64,000 nt of DNA from Flavobacterium orientale (lineage in GTDB: Bacteria > Bacteroidota > Bacteroidia > Flavobacteriales > Flavobacteriaceae): NCBI RefSeq assembly GCF_014638005.1, contig NZ_BMFG01000004.1, positions 62,001 to 126,000 on the forward strand. Reading direction: 5' to 3'. The notes under the pieces were generated by a model. That model was not told the DNA's origin and did no database searches. It saw only the letters and a list, made by a program, of their open reading frames with translations. Positions 50,733-58,932 of this stretch are shown one piece after another. The position numbers were made by a program, and so were the translations under genes. The first letter of the stretch is position 1; each line of letters starts with the position of its first letter.

Positions 50733-50763
50733 CAAATATAGTGCAAACCTTGTATTTTGCAAA
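50733..50763 (-). promoter_or_regulatory. Promoter of tRNA-His
   Basis: On the minus strand TTTG (50760-50763), a 19-base spacer and TATATTTG (50733-50740) form a complete Bacteroidota promoter 17 bases before the tRNA 5' end. Confidence 0.75.
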
Positions 50764-50778
50764 GATTTTTTAAATAAA

Positions 50779-51495
50779 TTAAATCAAATTTTCTAAGCTA
50801 TTGACAGCCACATACCTTTCTGCTGTGAAACCCTCTGCAAAATCAGTACCAATCAATCTTCCCAAGTCTTGAGAACGGTATTTAATGCTATCCAGAAAGT
50901 TTTTTGTGGCAATTGGGGTAATGGGTTCCTTGGTATTCGGATTAAAAAACTGCGAATCATAGGCCATAATTGCTTCCATTTTTTTATCCATAAATCCGGA
51001 GATATCAACTACAAAATCCGGTGAAATAGTTTCCCATTGAATGTAATGGTAGACTACTTTTGGACGCCAAGCCGTTTGTTTTTCACCTTCAAAATCTGTT
51101 TCTATTTTTTGTAATCCTGATAAAAAACAAGCGTCAGCAACCAGTTTACTTCCTTTAGCATGGTCAATATGGCGATCCTGTATGGCATTGCACAACACAA
51201 TCTCCGGTTGGTATTTTCGAATCATTTGGATGACTTGTAATTGATGGGCTTCATCATTTTGAAAAAAACCATCTCTCATTTTTAAATTTTCGCGAGCTGA
51301 AAGACCCAATATCTGAGCTGCTTTTGCCGCTTCAGTAGCTCGAATAGCTGCAGAACCTCGAGTGCCCAATTCCCCTTGCGTTAAATCAATAATTCCGACT
51401 TTTTTGCCCAATGCAATTTCTTTTGCAATAGTTCCGGCACAACCCAATTCCACGTCATCCGGATGGGCTCCAAAAGCTAAGATGTCTAATTTCAT
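50779..51495 (-). CDS. bshB1: Bacillithiol biosynthesis deacetylase BshB1
   Basis: Zinc-dependent LmbE-type deacetylase of 238 residues that removes acetyl from GlcNAc-malate, the second step of bacillithiol synthesis. AFGAHPDDVELGCAGTI (about residues 7-23) binds zinc, HIDHAKGSKLVADACFLSGL is the second metal motif and SQFFNPNTKEPITPI and GTDFAEGFTAERY are BshB1-typical. The ATG at 51495 is preferred over 51510 because a -7 box at 51515-51522 would put the transcript start at about 51508. Bacillithiol is the main thiol of many Bacteroidota. The other bsh genes are not in the window. Confidence 0.92.
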   Translation of the reverse strand: MKLDILAFGAHPDDVELGCAGTIAKEIALGKKVGIIDLTQGELGTRGSAAIRATEAAKAAQILGLSARENLKMRDGFFQNDEAHQLQVIQMIRKYQPEIVLCNAIQDRHIDHAKGSKLVADACFLSGLQKIETDFEGEKQTAWRPKVVYHYIQWETISPDFVVDISGFMDKKMEAIMAYDSQFFNPNTKEPITPIATKNFLDSIKYRSQDLGRLIGTDFAEGFTAERYVAVNSLENLI

Positions 51496-51514
51496 TTTAG
51501 GATATTTCATTATT

Positions 51515-51522
51515 CAAAGATA
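51515..51522 (-). promoter_or_regulatory. -7 box for bshB1
   Basis: TATCTTTG on the minus strand fits TAnnTTTG, just upstream of the start codon and downstream of the menF stop. Confidence 0.4.
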
Positions 51523-51523
51523 C

Positions 51524-52588
51524 TTAATCTGCCAGAATTCGTTTCATGGTTTGTGATTTGTTTACCGTTTCCCAAAATTCATTTTCAGGACTACTATCTT
51601 TTGTAATGCCACAACCCATGAACAGTTCGGCTTCGTTCTTTTCCATTTTCATACAACGTAGGTTGACAAACAAATCAGATGAATTGGGAACTTCATTTTC
51701 GAAATCCTTCAACCATTCCCCCAAATAACCGGTATAAAATGTTCGGTCGTATCCTTCGGATTTGTCAATAAATTCCAGTGCTTTGTCTTTCGGAACACCG
51801 CAAACCGCAGGAGTAGGATGCAATTTTTGAATGACTTTTATAAAATCAGCATCCGAAAGCAACTCCCCTTTTATATCCGATTTCAAATGCAACAAATTAC
51901 CTGCTTTTTGGGTATATGTTTCCGAAATATGCACTTCCGAACAATAGTTTTGTAACCCACTTTGAATATACGAAGTGACAATTTGTTGTTCTTCTATCTC
52001 TTTATCCGACCAGTTTACAACAGTATTTTCATGAAAGAGTTGTGTTCCTGCCAAAGAAACGGTTTCAATAGTTTGCTTTGATTTCTTTAGGAAACGTTCC
52101 GGTGTAGCTCCGGCCCAACACCCAACTTTCGGATGATACCATACATAACAAAAGGCATCGGGATAGGTAGATTTCAATCGTTTGAAAAGTTCGTAAGGTT
52201 GTATTTCCTTAGTTTTTACCAACTCTTTTCGGGACAAAACTACTTTTTCCAATGCGTTACTGTGGATAGCGGTAACGGCTGCTGTCACCATAGCTTCAAA
52301 GCTACTTTTATCCATTTCTGAGAAAGAAGCATTTGGAGTAAAAGGTTTCGGATTTTGCAGGAAATCAATAGTTTCCACAAAAACTTCCGCATGCTTTTCT
52401 GAAATAAGGATACTTGCCTCTCCTTTAAAAGGGGCAAAAACAAATCCGCTAGCCGCTTGTGAAGGCTTATAAATGTTGCTGTTTTTTTGAAGAACAGCAA
52501 TCATTTTAGTAGCATTAGGTTTGGAATAAATAACAAACGGCAATTCTTGCTCAAAGTAGAGTTTTACTGCAATTTCGCCTGTTGTCAT
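51524..52588 (-). CDS. menF: Isochorismate synthase
   Basis: Chorismate-utilising enzyme of 354 residues that makes isochorismate, the entry step of menaquinone synthesis. Core signatures: LEKVVLSRKELVKTKE, FCYVWYHPKVGCWAGATPERFL, ETVSLAGTQ, HPTPAVCGVPKDKALEFI, RTFYTGYLGEW and LFVNLRCMKM plus FMGCGITKDSSPENEFWET at the C-terminus. The N-terminal half is divergent, as usual. Anthranilate or salicylate synthases are alternatives, but the neighbouring hotdog thioesterase (menaquinone pathway) supports MenF. Overlaps that gene by 4 bases. Confidence 0.88.
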   Translation of the reverse strand: MTTGEIAVKLYFEQELPFVIYSKPNATKMIAVLQKNSNIYKPSQAASGFVFAPFKGEASILISEKHAEVFVETIDFLQNPKPFTPNASFSEMDKSSFEAMVTAAVTAIHSNALEKVVLSRKELVKTKEIQPYELFKRLKSTYPDAFCYVWYHPKVGCWAGATPERFLKKSKQTIETVSLAGTQLFHENTVVNWSDKEIEEQQIVTSYIQSGLQNYCSEVHISETYTQKAGNLLHLKSDIKGELLSDADFIKVIQKLHPTPAVCGVPKDKALEFIDKSEGYDRTFYTGYLGEWLKDFENEVPNSSDLFVNLRCMKMEKNEAELFMGCGITKDSSPENEFWETVNKSQTMKRILAD

Positions 52589-53013
52589 GAGGAAACTCTT
52601 TTAGGCAGAATCATATTGGTCAATTTACACAAGGAAATCAATTGGTCTTTTTCATCGGTAATTTTTATTTCCCACAAATGAATACTTCTGCCTTGATGCA
52701 TAATTTTAGCTGTGCAATACACCACCCCCTCGCGTTTGCTTTTCAAGTGATTGGCTGAAATTTCAATACCTCTCGCCTCTTGTTTTTCAGGATTAATAAA
52801 CAATAGAGAAGCCGCACTTCCCACGCTTTCTGCCAAAGCAACTGTTGCACCACCGTGTAAAAGTCCCATCGGTTGATGCACTCTGGAATTCACAGGCATT
52901 TTGGCGGTTAAAAATCCTTCTCCCGCATCTATGTATTCAATTTCTAAGGTTTCCATTAAGGTGTTTTTACACCAGTCATTGCACAATTGCAACACTTTTT
53001 GCTTGTCAAACAT
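52585..53013 (-). CDS. PaaI-type hotdog thioesterase, probable DHNA-CoA thioesterase
   Basis: Hotdog thioesterase of 142 residues. HQPMGLLHGGATVALAESVGSAASLLF is the signature (Gln, His, Gly-Gly and catalytic Glu), and GRSIHLWEIKITDEKDQLISLCKLTNMIL is the closing part of the fold. Similar enzymes hydrolyse 1,4-dihydroxy-2-naphthoyl-CoA in menaquinone synthesis. The 4-base overlap with the isochorismate synthase gene supports this reading, but a phenylacetyl-CoA type thioesterase cannot be excluded. Confidence 0.8.
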   Translation of the reverse strand: MFDKQKVLQLCNDWCKNTLMETLEIEYIDAGEGFLTAKMPVNSRVHQPMGLLHGGATVALAESVGSAASLLFINPEKQEARGIEISANHLKSKREGVVYCTAKIMHQGRSIHLWEIKITDEKDQLISLCKLTNMILPKRVSS

Positions 53014-53143
53014 CGATTTAATTTTTTGGTAAATTTACTATTTATAATTTTCAAAATAAAGGCATCAAACTATTATCCTACTTTTTTCGTTATGATTCTT
53101 AGATTTTGAAATTAATAGTTATTTTTACAAAAATTCTAACAGA

Positions 53144-54712
53144 ATGCGTCCACTCCTATTAGTTGTATTTGGTTTTATAGTTATCTCGTTTATTTCATGT
53201 CGTAATGATTTTGAATTTTCTCCCAGTACCGGAGGATTGGAGTTTTCAAGAGATACCATCTACTTAGACACTGTTTTTACGAATGTAAGTTCGAGTACGT
53301 ACATGTTGAAAGTGTACAACAAATCAAATAAAGACATCAGCATTCCTTCCATTCGATTGGGAAAAGGATTGGAATCCAAATACCGCATTACCGTTGATGG
53401 TTTAGTTGGTCAAGACAACCGTATTTTTACCAATGTAGAATTACTGGCCAAGGACAGCCTATTTGTTTTTATTGAAACTACAGCCGGCATTGCGGATGCC
53501 AATCCGGGTGATTTTTTATACACCGATCAAATTGAATTCCATAACATTGCAAGCGTAACCCCGCAAACTGTGGAATTGGTTACCTTAATTCAAGATGCTT
53601 ACTTCTTATATCCGCAACGCTTTGAGAACGGCACAACGGAAACACTACCTATTGGTGAAGACGAAATATATGGTTTCTTTTTAGATGAAAACGACCCCAT
53701 TAATGGCAATGAATTGTTTTGGAACAACTCCAAGCCCTATGTGATATATGGCTATGCGGCAGTCCCTTCCAATCAAACATTAACTGTTGAAGCGGGAGCA
53801 CGCATTCACTTTCATTCCGGTTCCGGTTTGATTGTTGGCAACAACGCTTCTATAAAAGTAAACGGATTGCCTGTAACCGATGAAACACAACCCTTACAAA
53901 ATCAAGTTATTTTTGAAGGCGACCGATTGGAGCCGTTTTTTGAAGATGTGGCGGGTCAATGGGGCACCATTTGGTTGACTCAAGGAAGTAAAGAAAATGA
54001 GTTCAACAATTGCATCATTAAAAATGCAACTGTAGGTTTGTTTGTTACAGGAAATACGGGATTGTCAAACATAGCACCGGATGTCAAACTTTCAAATGTT
54101 CAAATTTACAACTCGTCTAATGTAGGTATACTTTCCAGAACGGGCTACATTACGGGAGAAAATGTGGTGATTAACCGAGCCGGTCAAGTGAGTTTAGCTT
54201 GTTCGTATGGCGGAAGTTATGAGTTTACGCATTGCACGTTCAACAATAGTTTTCCAAACGCACGACAAGTTTCTGTTATTATTGACAATTATATTGAAGG
54301 AGCTATTCCGGAAACACAGCCACTTGTTAAAGCCACGTTTCAGAATTCCATTATCTATGGTTCCAATCAAATTCAAATGTTGATTGTAAAAGAAGGCAGC
54401 GACACCTTCAATTACTTTTTTGACCATTGTTTGATTAAGTTCAACAACATTTCCAATCCGTTTACAAACAATCCTTTGTATCAATTTGCAACGGATACAG
54501 CACATTATAATGAAGTATATTTGGCCACTAATTCCTCTTTGTTTAATCCGAATTATTTTAATGCCAATTCTAATAAATTATTCATAGATGAAACCTCGGG
54601 AGTGATTGGTAAAGGCTCCAATGCTTTCTATATTGAAAAAGATATTTTAAACAGAACCCGTTCCACACCACCTGATTTAGGGGCTTATCAAAATGCACCT
54701 TTCCCGGAATAA
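53144..54712 (+). CDS. Large lipoprotein with right-handed beta-helix repeats
   Basis: Envelope lipoprotein of 522 residues, lipobox VISFISC with Cys19 as anchor. The first 170 residues are strand-rich, Ig-like (FSRDTIYLDTVFTNVSSSTYMLKVYNKSNKDISIPSI). From about 200 to 470 there are repeated short strands with Asn ladders (QTLTVEAGARIHFHSGSGLIVGNNASIKVNG, NNCIIKNATVGLFVTGNTGL, NVQIYNSSNVGILSRTGY), the pattern of a right-handed parallel beta-helix. No lyase active site is obvious. It ends SALGAYQ-like (PDLGAYQNAPFPE), as many Bacteroidota cell-surface proteins do. Function unknown; a cell-surface polymer-binding role is possible. Confidence 0.75.
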   Translation: MRPLLLVVFGFIVISFISCRNDFEFSPSTGGLEFSRDTIYLDTVFTNVSSSTYMLKVYNKSNKDISIPSIRLGKGLESKYRITVDGLVGQDNRIFTNVELLAKDSLFVFIETTAGIADANPGDFLYTDQIEFHNIASVTPQTVELVTLIQDAYFLYPQRFENGTTETLPIGEDEIYGFFLDENDPINGNELFWNNSKPYVIYGYAAVPSNQTLTVEAGARIHFHSGSGLIVGNNASIKVNGLPVTDETQPLQNQVIFEGDRLEPFFEDVAGQWGTIWLTQGSKENEFNNCIIKNATVGLFVTGNTGLSNIAPDVKLSNVQIYNSSNVGILSRTGYITGENVVINRAGQVSLACSYGGSYEFTHCTFNNSFPNARQVSVIIDNYIEGAIPETQPLVKATFQNSIIYGSNQIQMLIVKEGSDTFNYFFDHCLIKFNNISNPFTNNPLYQFATDTAHYNEVYLATNSSLFNPNYFNANSNKLFIDETSGVIGKGSNAFYIEKDILNRTRSTPPDLGAYQNAPFPE

Positions 54713-54744
54713 TTTTAACCTATAAAGTATAATTCAATTTTTTT

Positions 54745-54930
54745 ACCACATAGAATCATAGAATTTCATAGAATTTAAAAGTCGTTTCACTTATCTATAG
54801 AAAATCATAGCTATGTGAGTCCAATAATTGGGTTATCTCACTCTTTTTTCTTCGTTTCTAAGTGTTTCAATTATGTTACGCATTTAAAAAAATCAATCTT
54901 GTTCTAATTACACCCAAATGGTTAATTTTA
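54745..54930. repeat. Repeat copy A
   Basis: Starts ACCACATAGAATCATAG; shares with copy B the blocks ACCACATAG, TAAAAG, ATCATAGCTATG, CCAATAATTGG, TTTAAAAAAATCA and CACCCAA...GGTTAATTTTA in the same order. AATTACACCC (54906-54915) and GGGTGTAATT (54938-54947, just past its end) can form a hairpin. Confidence 0.75.
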
Positions 54931-54965
54931 ACTCGTCGGGTGTAATTGAATTCTCTGGATTTTAA

Positions 54966-55146
54966 ACCACATAGGTTCATAGTATTTTGAGTTCTAAAAG
55001 ACGCTTTGCTCAATTAGAGAATCACATAGCTATGCGAAACCAATAATTGGTTCTATGTCATTTTTCCTATGTATCTATGTGGTTAATTTGATTCAATAAT
55101 TAAAAAAATCATTTTTGCACTAATTGCACCCAACGGGTTAATTTTA
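54966..55146. repeat. Repeat copy B
   Basis: 221 bases after copy A. ACCACATAG (54966-54974) and CTATGTGGT (55075-55083) form an inverted pair enclosing about 100 bases; CACATAGCTATG lies inside. Confidence 0.75.
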
Positions 55147-55181
55147 CTATTTAAAAGTTTTTACATTTTACTTTTTTAGAG

Positions 55182-55189
55182 TACTTTTG
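55182..55189 (+). promoter_or_regulatory. -7 box for purL
   Basis: TACTTTTG fits TAnnTTTG, 28 bases before the ATG at 55218. Confidence 0.5.
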
Positions 55190-55217
55190 CACGTACAACA
55201 CAACTAATAAAAATATA

Positions 55218-58200
55218 ATGATTCATTTCTTCGGAAGCGAAAGTGCAACTGTTTTTGCGGTTCAAACGCAAAACGAGCTTTCGGTACAAAGTATTTCAAA
55301 ATTAAACTGGCTTTTTGGCAACACCCATAAAATAGAAAAATCCGTCCTGACGGATTTTTTTGTTGGACCTCGTGCCGCAATGGTAACCCCTTGGAGTACC
55401 AATGCCGTGGAAATTACACAAAACATGGGTATTGAGGGTATTCTTCGCATTGAAGAATTCCAAAAAGTAAAAGAAGATTCCACTGATTTTGATCCGATGT
55501 TATTTCAAAAATATTCGGAACTGCATCAAGACATTTTCACCATCCATATTCAACCGGAATCGATTATTGAAATTGAGGATATTTCGGCTTACAACAAACA
55601 AGAAGGTTTGGCTTTAAGCGAAGAGGAAGTCAATTACTTGAACACGTTAGCGATTAAACTGAAACGCAATTTAACGGATTCCGAAGTTTTTGGTTTCTCA
55701 CAAGTGAATTCAGAACATTGCCGTCACAAAATTTTCAACGGAACATTTGTGATTGATGGCGAAGAAAAACCGTCATCGCTATTCAAATTAATCAAAAAAA
55801 CATCGGCAGAAAATCCGAATGATATTGTTTCGGCTTATAAAGATAATGTCGCGTTTATCAAAGGGCCGAAAGTGGAACAATTTGCTCCCAAAAGTGCCGA
55901 TAAACCGGATTTTTATCAAACGAAAGAATTTGATTCGGTTATCTCGATTAAAGCAGAAACACATAATTTCCCAACTACGGTTGAACCCTTTAATGGAGCA
56001 GCAACCGGTTCGGGTGGAGAAATCAGAGACCGTTTGGCCGGTGGTCAAGGTTCGTTACCCTTAGCCGGAACAGCGGTGTATATGACCTCTTACTCACGCT
56101 TGGAAGAAAACCGTCCGTGGGAAAATGCCATGGAAGAACGCCAATGGTTGTATCAAACGCCAATGGATATTTTAATCAAAGCATCCAATGGTGCTTCTGA
56201 TTTTGGTAATAAATTCGGACAACCGTTAATTACCGGTTCGGTTTTGACCTTTGAACACGAAGAAGATGCTCGAAAACTAGGTTTTGATAAAGTAATTATG
56301 TTGGCAGGCGGAATTGGTTACGGAAAAGCCGAACAAGCACAAAAACACGAACCCAAAGTAGGAGATAAAATCGTCATTTTAGGAGGTGAAAACTACCGAA
56401 TCGGAATGGGTGGAGCCGCTGTTTCCTCAGCGGATACAGGAGCATTTGGTTCAGGAATTGAACTAAACGCCATTCAACGTTCCAATCCCGAAATGCAAAA
56501 AAGAGCTGCCAATGCCATTCGTGGTTTGGTGGAAAGTGATGAAAATCCGATTGTTTCCATTCACGATCACGGTGCGGGTGGCCACTTAAACTGTTTATCG
56601 GAATTAGTGGAAGCAACCGGAGGATTAATCGATTTGGATAAATTGCCTGTGGGCGACCCTACCCTATCTGCCAAAGAAATTATTGGCAACGAAAGTCAGG
56701 AACGGATGGGCTTGGTGATTGGTCAAAAAGATATGGATACATTGCAACGCATTGCCGACAGAGAGCGTTCACCCATGTATCAAGTGGGTGATGTAACCGG
56801 AGATCAACGATTTACCTTTGAATCGAAAACAACCGGAGCCAAACCAATGGATTTTGAATTGGCTGATATGTTCGGAAGTTCGCCAAAAGTGATCATGAAT
56901 GATGTTTCGGTGGAACGAAATTTTACCGAAATTAATTATAAAGAAGCCGATTTTGAAACCTATTTAGAACACGTTTTACAGTTAGAAGCTGTTGCTTGTA
57001 AAGATTGGTTAACTAACAAAGTCGATCGTTGTGTTGGTGGAAAAGTGGCCAAACAACAATGTGCCGGACCATTACAATTACCCTTGAACAATGTGGGTGT
57101 GATGGCATTAGATTACAAAGGAAAAGAAGGAATTGCCACTACACTAGGTCACTCGCCTATTTCTGCGTTAATTGACCCGAAAGCCGGAAGTAGAAATGCC
57201 ATTGGTGAAGCTCTTTCCAACATTGTTTTTGCTCCGTTAAAAGATGGCTTAAAAAGTGTTTCGCTTTCTGCCAACTGGATGTGGGCTTGTAAAAACGAAG
57301 GCGAAGATGCTCGTTTGTATGAAGCGGTTGAGGCGTGTTCCGATTTCGCTATCGAACTTGGAATCAACATTCCAACCGGAAAAGATTCCCTTTCCATGAA
57401 GCAAAAATATGCTGATGCGGAAGTAATTGCACCCGGAACGGTTATAATTTCTGCCGCCGGAAATTGCAATGACATTACGAAAGTAGTTGAACCTGTTTTT
57501 CAAAAGAATGCCGGTTCTGTTTATTATATTAATTTGTCGCAAGACGCGTTCAAATTAGGAGGTTCTTCTTTTTCGCAAGTTAGAAATGCGATTGGAAAAG
57601 AAACACCAACCATCCAAAATGCCGCTTTCTTTAAAAAAGCATTTAATGTGATTCAGGAATTAATCAAAAACGATGAAATTGCTGCTGGACACGATATTGG
57701 AAGTGGTGGTTTGATTACGACATTATTAGAAATGTGTTTTGCCGATAACAATTTAGGTGCAAAACTTGATTTTTCCTCATTTGAAGAAAAAGATGTATTG
57801 AAAATTTTATTCGCAGAAAACATTGGAATTGTGCTTCAAGCGAATGATGACAGTGTGTTTGAATCATTCTTAAAAGAGGAAAACGTCACTTTCCATAAAT
57901 TAGGAAATGTTACGCATTCAAGTGCTTTAGAAATTGGAGCCTATTCGTTAGACATCGCAAAATGGCGAGATATCTGGTTTAAAACCTCCTATTTATTAGA
58001 TCAAAAACAATCCAAAAACGGAAAAGCAGCCGCACGCTTTGTAAATTATAAAATGCAACCGTTAGCATACCAATTCCCTTCCCATTTTGATGGAAAGAAA
58101 CCGGAAATTGATTTGTCAAGACCAAGACCCAAAGCCGCAATCATTCGTGAGAAAGGAAGTAATTCGGAACGCGAAATGGCCAATGCGATGTATTTAGCCG

Positions 58201-58871
58201 GATTTGATGTAAAAGATGTACACATGACCGATTTAATCTCAGGTCGTGAAACGTTGGAAGACATTCAGTTTATTGGTGCGGTAGGCGGATTTTCCAATTC
58301 AGATGTTTTGGGTTCTGCCAAAGGTTGGGCCGGAGCCTTTTTATACAACGAAAAAGCAAAAACAGCGTTGGATAATTTCTTTAAACGTGAAGACACGTTG
58401 TCTGTTGGAATTTGCAACGGTTGTCAGTTGTTCATGGAATTAGAAGTCATCAATCCCGAACACGAAATTCACGGAAAGATGCACCACAACGACAGTCAGA
58501 AACACGAAAGTATTTTTACCTCTGTGAAAGTTCAGGAAAACAATTCTGTGATGTTAAAGTCCTTAGCGGGAACAACATTAGGTGTTTGGGTTTCACATGG
58601 CGAAGGAAAATTCAAATTGCCTTATGAAGAAAGTCAGTACCATATAGTAGCCAAATACGGTTATGAAAATTATCCTGCGAATCCGAATGGTTCCGATTTC
58701 AATACGGCCATGATGTGTGATAAAACGGGTCGTCATTTAGTGATGATGCCACATATCGAACGTTCGACATTCCCTTGGAACTGGGCACATTATCCAAAAG
58801 ACAGCAACGATGAAGTGTCACCATGGATTGAAGCATTTGTGAATGCCCGAAAATGGATCACAGCATTATAA
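55218..58871 (+). CDS. purL: Phosphoribosylformylglycinamidine synthase
   Basis: Large PurL of purine synthesis (FGAR to FGAM with glutamine and ATP), 1217 residues, the single-chain form with the amidotransferase fused at the C-terminus. Order: N-terminal PurS-like region; FGAM synthase domain with AETHNFPTTVEPFNGAATGSGGEIRDRLAGGQGS and DHGAGGHLNCLSE; C-terminal class I amidotransferase (about 970-1217) with REKGSNSEREMANAMYLAGF, Cys1066 in GICNGCQLF, and His in MMPHIERSTFPW. Near codons 40-48 the coding sequence holds a perfect terminator-like hairpin (55336-55361). Single gene between its own promoter and the terminator at 58875. Confidence 0.95.
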   Translation: MIHFFGSESATVFAVQTQNELSVQSISKLNWLFGNTHKIEKSVLTDFFVGPRAAMVTPWSTNAVEITQNMGIEGILRIEEFQKVKEDSTDFDPMLFQKYSELHQDIFTIHIQPESIIEIEDISAYNKQEGLALSEEEVNYLNTLAIKLKRNLTDSEVFGFSQVNSEHCRHKIFNGTFVIDGEEKPSSLFKLIKKTSAENPNDIVSAYKDNVAFIKGPKVEQFAPKSADKPDFYQTKEFDSVISIKAETHNFPTTVEPFNGAATGSGGEIRDRLAGGQGSLPLAGTAVYMTSYSRLEENRPWENAMEERQWLYQTPMDILIKASNGASDFGNKFGQPLITGSVLTFEHEEDARKLGFDKVIMLAGGIGYGKAEQAQKHEPKVGDKIVILGGENYRIGMGGAAVSSADTGAFGSGIELNAIQRSNPEMQKRAANAIRGLVESDENPIVSIHDHGAGGHLNCLSELVEATGGLIDLDKLPVGDPTLSAKEIIGNESQERMGLVIGQKDMDTLQRIADRERSPMYQVGDVTGDQRFTFESKTTGAKPMDFELADMFGSSPKVIMNDVSVERNFTEINYKEADFETYLEHVLQLEAVACKDWLTNKVDRCVGGKVAKQQCAGPLQLPLNNVGVMALDYKGKEGIATTLGHSPISALIDPKAGSRNAIGEALSNIVFAPLKDGLKSVSLSANWMWACKNEGEDARLYEAVEACSDFAIELGINIPTGKDSLSMKQKYADAEVIAPGTVIISAAGNCNDITKVVEPVFQKNAGSVYYINLSQDAFKLGGSSFSQVRNAIGKETPTIQNAAFFKKAFNVIQELIKNDEIAAGHDIGSGGLITTLLEMCFADNNLGAKLDFSSFEEKDVLKILFAENIGIVLQANDDSVFESFLKEENVTFHKLGNVTHSSALEIGAYSLDIAKWRDIWFKTSYLLDQKQSKNGKAAARFVNYKMQPLAYQFPSHFDGKKPEIDLSRPRPKAAIIREKGSNSEREMANAMYLAGFDVKDVHMTDLISGRETLEDIQFIGAVGGFSNSDVLGSAKGWAGAFLYNEKAKTALDNFFKREDTLSVGICNGCQLFMELEVINPEHEIHGKMHHNDSQKHESIFTSVKVQENNSVMLKSLAGTTLGVWVSHGEGKFKLPYEESQYHIVAKYGYENYPANPNGSDFNTAMMCDKTGRHLVMMPHIERSTFPWNWAHYPKDSNDEVSPWIEAFVNARKWITAL
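55336..55361 (+). other. Terminator-like hairpin inside purL
   Basis: AAAAATCCGT, loop CCTG, ACGGATTTTT, then more T. A ten-base perfect stem followed by a T run, within codons 40-48 of purL. Confidence 0.6.
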
Positions 58872-58874
58872 AAA

Positions 58875-58916
58875 TAAAAAAGGTGCCATCGATATAACAG
58901 ATTGCACCTTTTTTTA
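58875..58916. terminator. Bidirectional terminator between purL and the sulfatase gene
   Basis: AAAAAAGGTGC pairs with GCACCTTTTTT around 17 bases; A run upstream and T run downstream allow use in both directions by the two convergent genes. Confidence 0.75.
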
Positions 58917-58932
58917 TTTGAAAAGCCAAAGC

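Larger units (their letters stand above)
54713..55181. other. Intergenic region with a duplicated repeat element
   Basis: 505 bases lie between the lipoprotein gene and purL, with no gene. Most of them are two diverged copies of a repeat, 54745-54930 and 54966-55146, followed by the purL -7 box. Confidence 0.7.
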
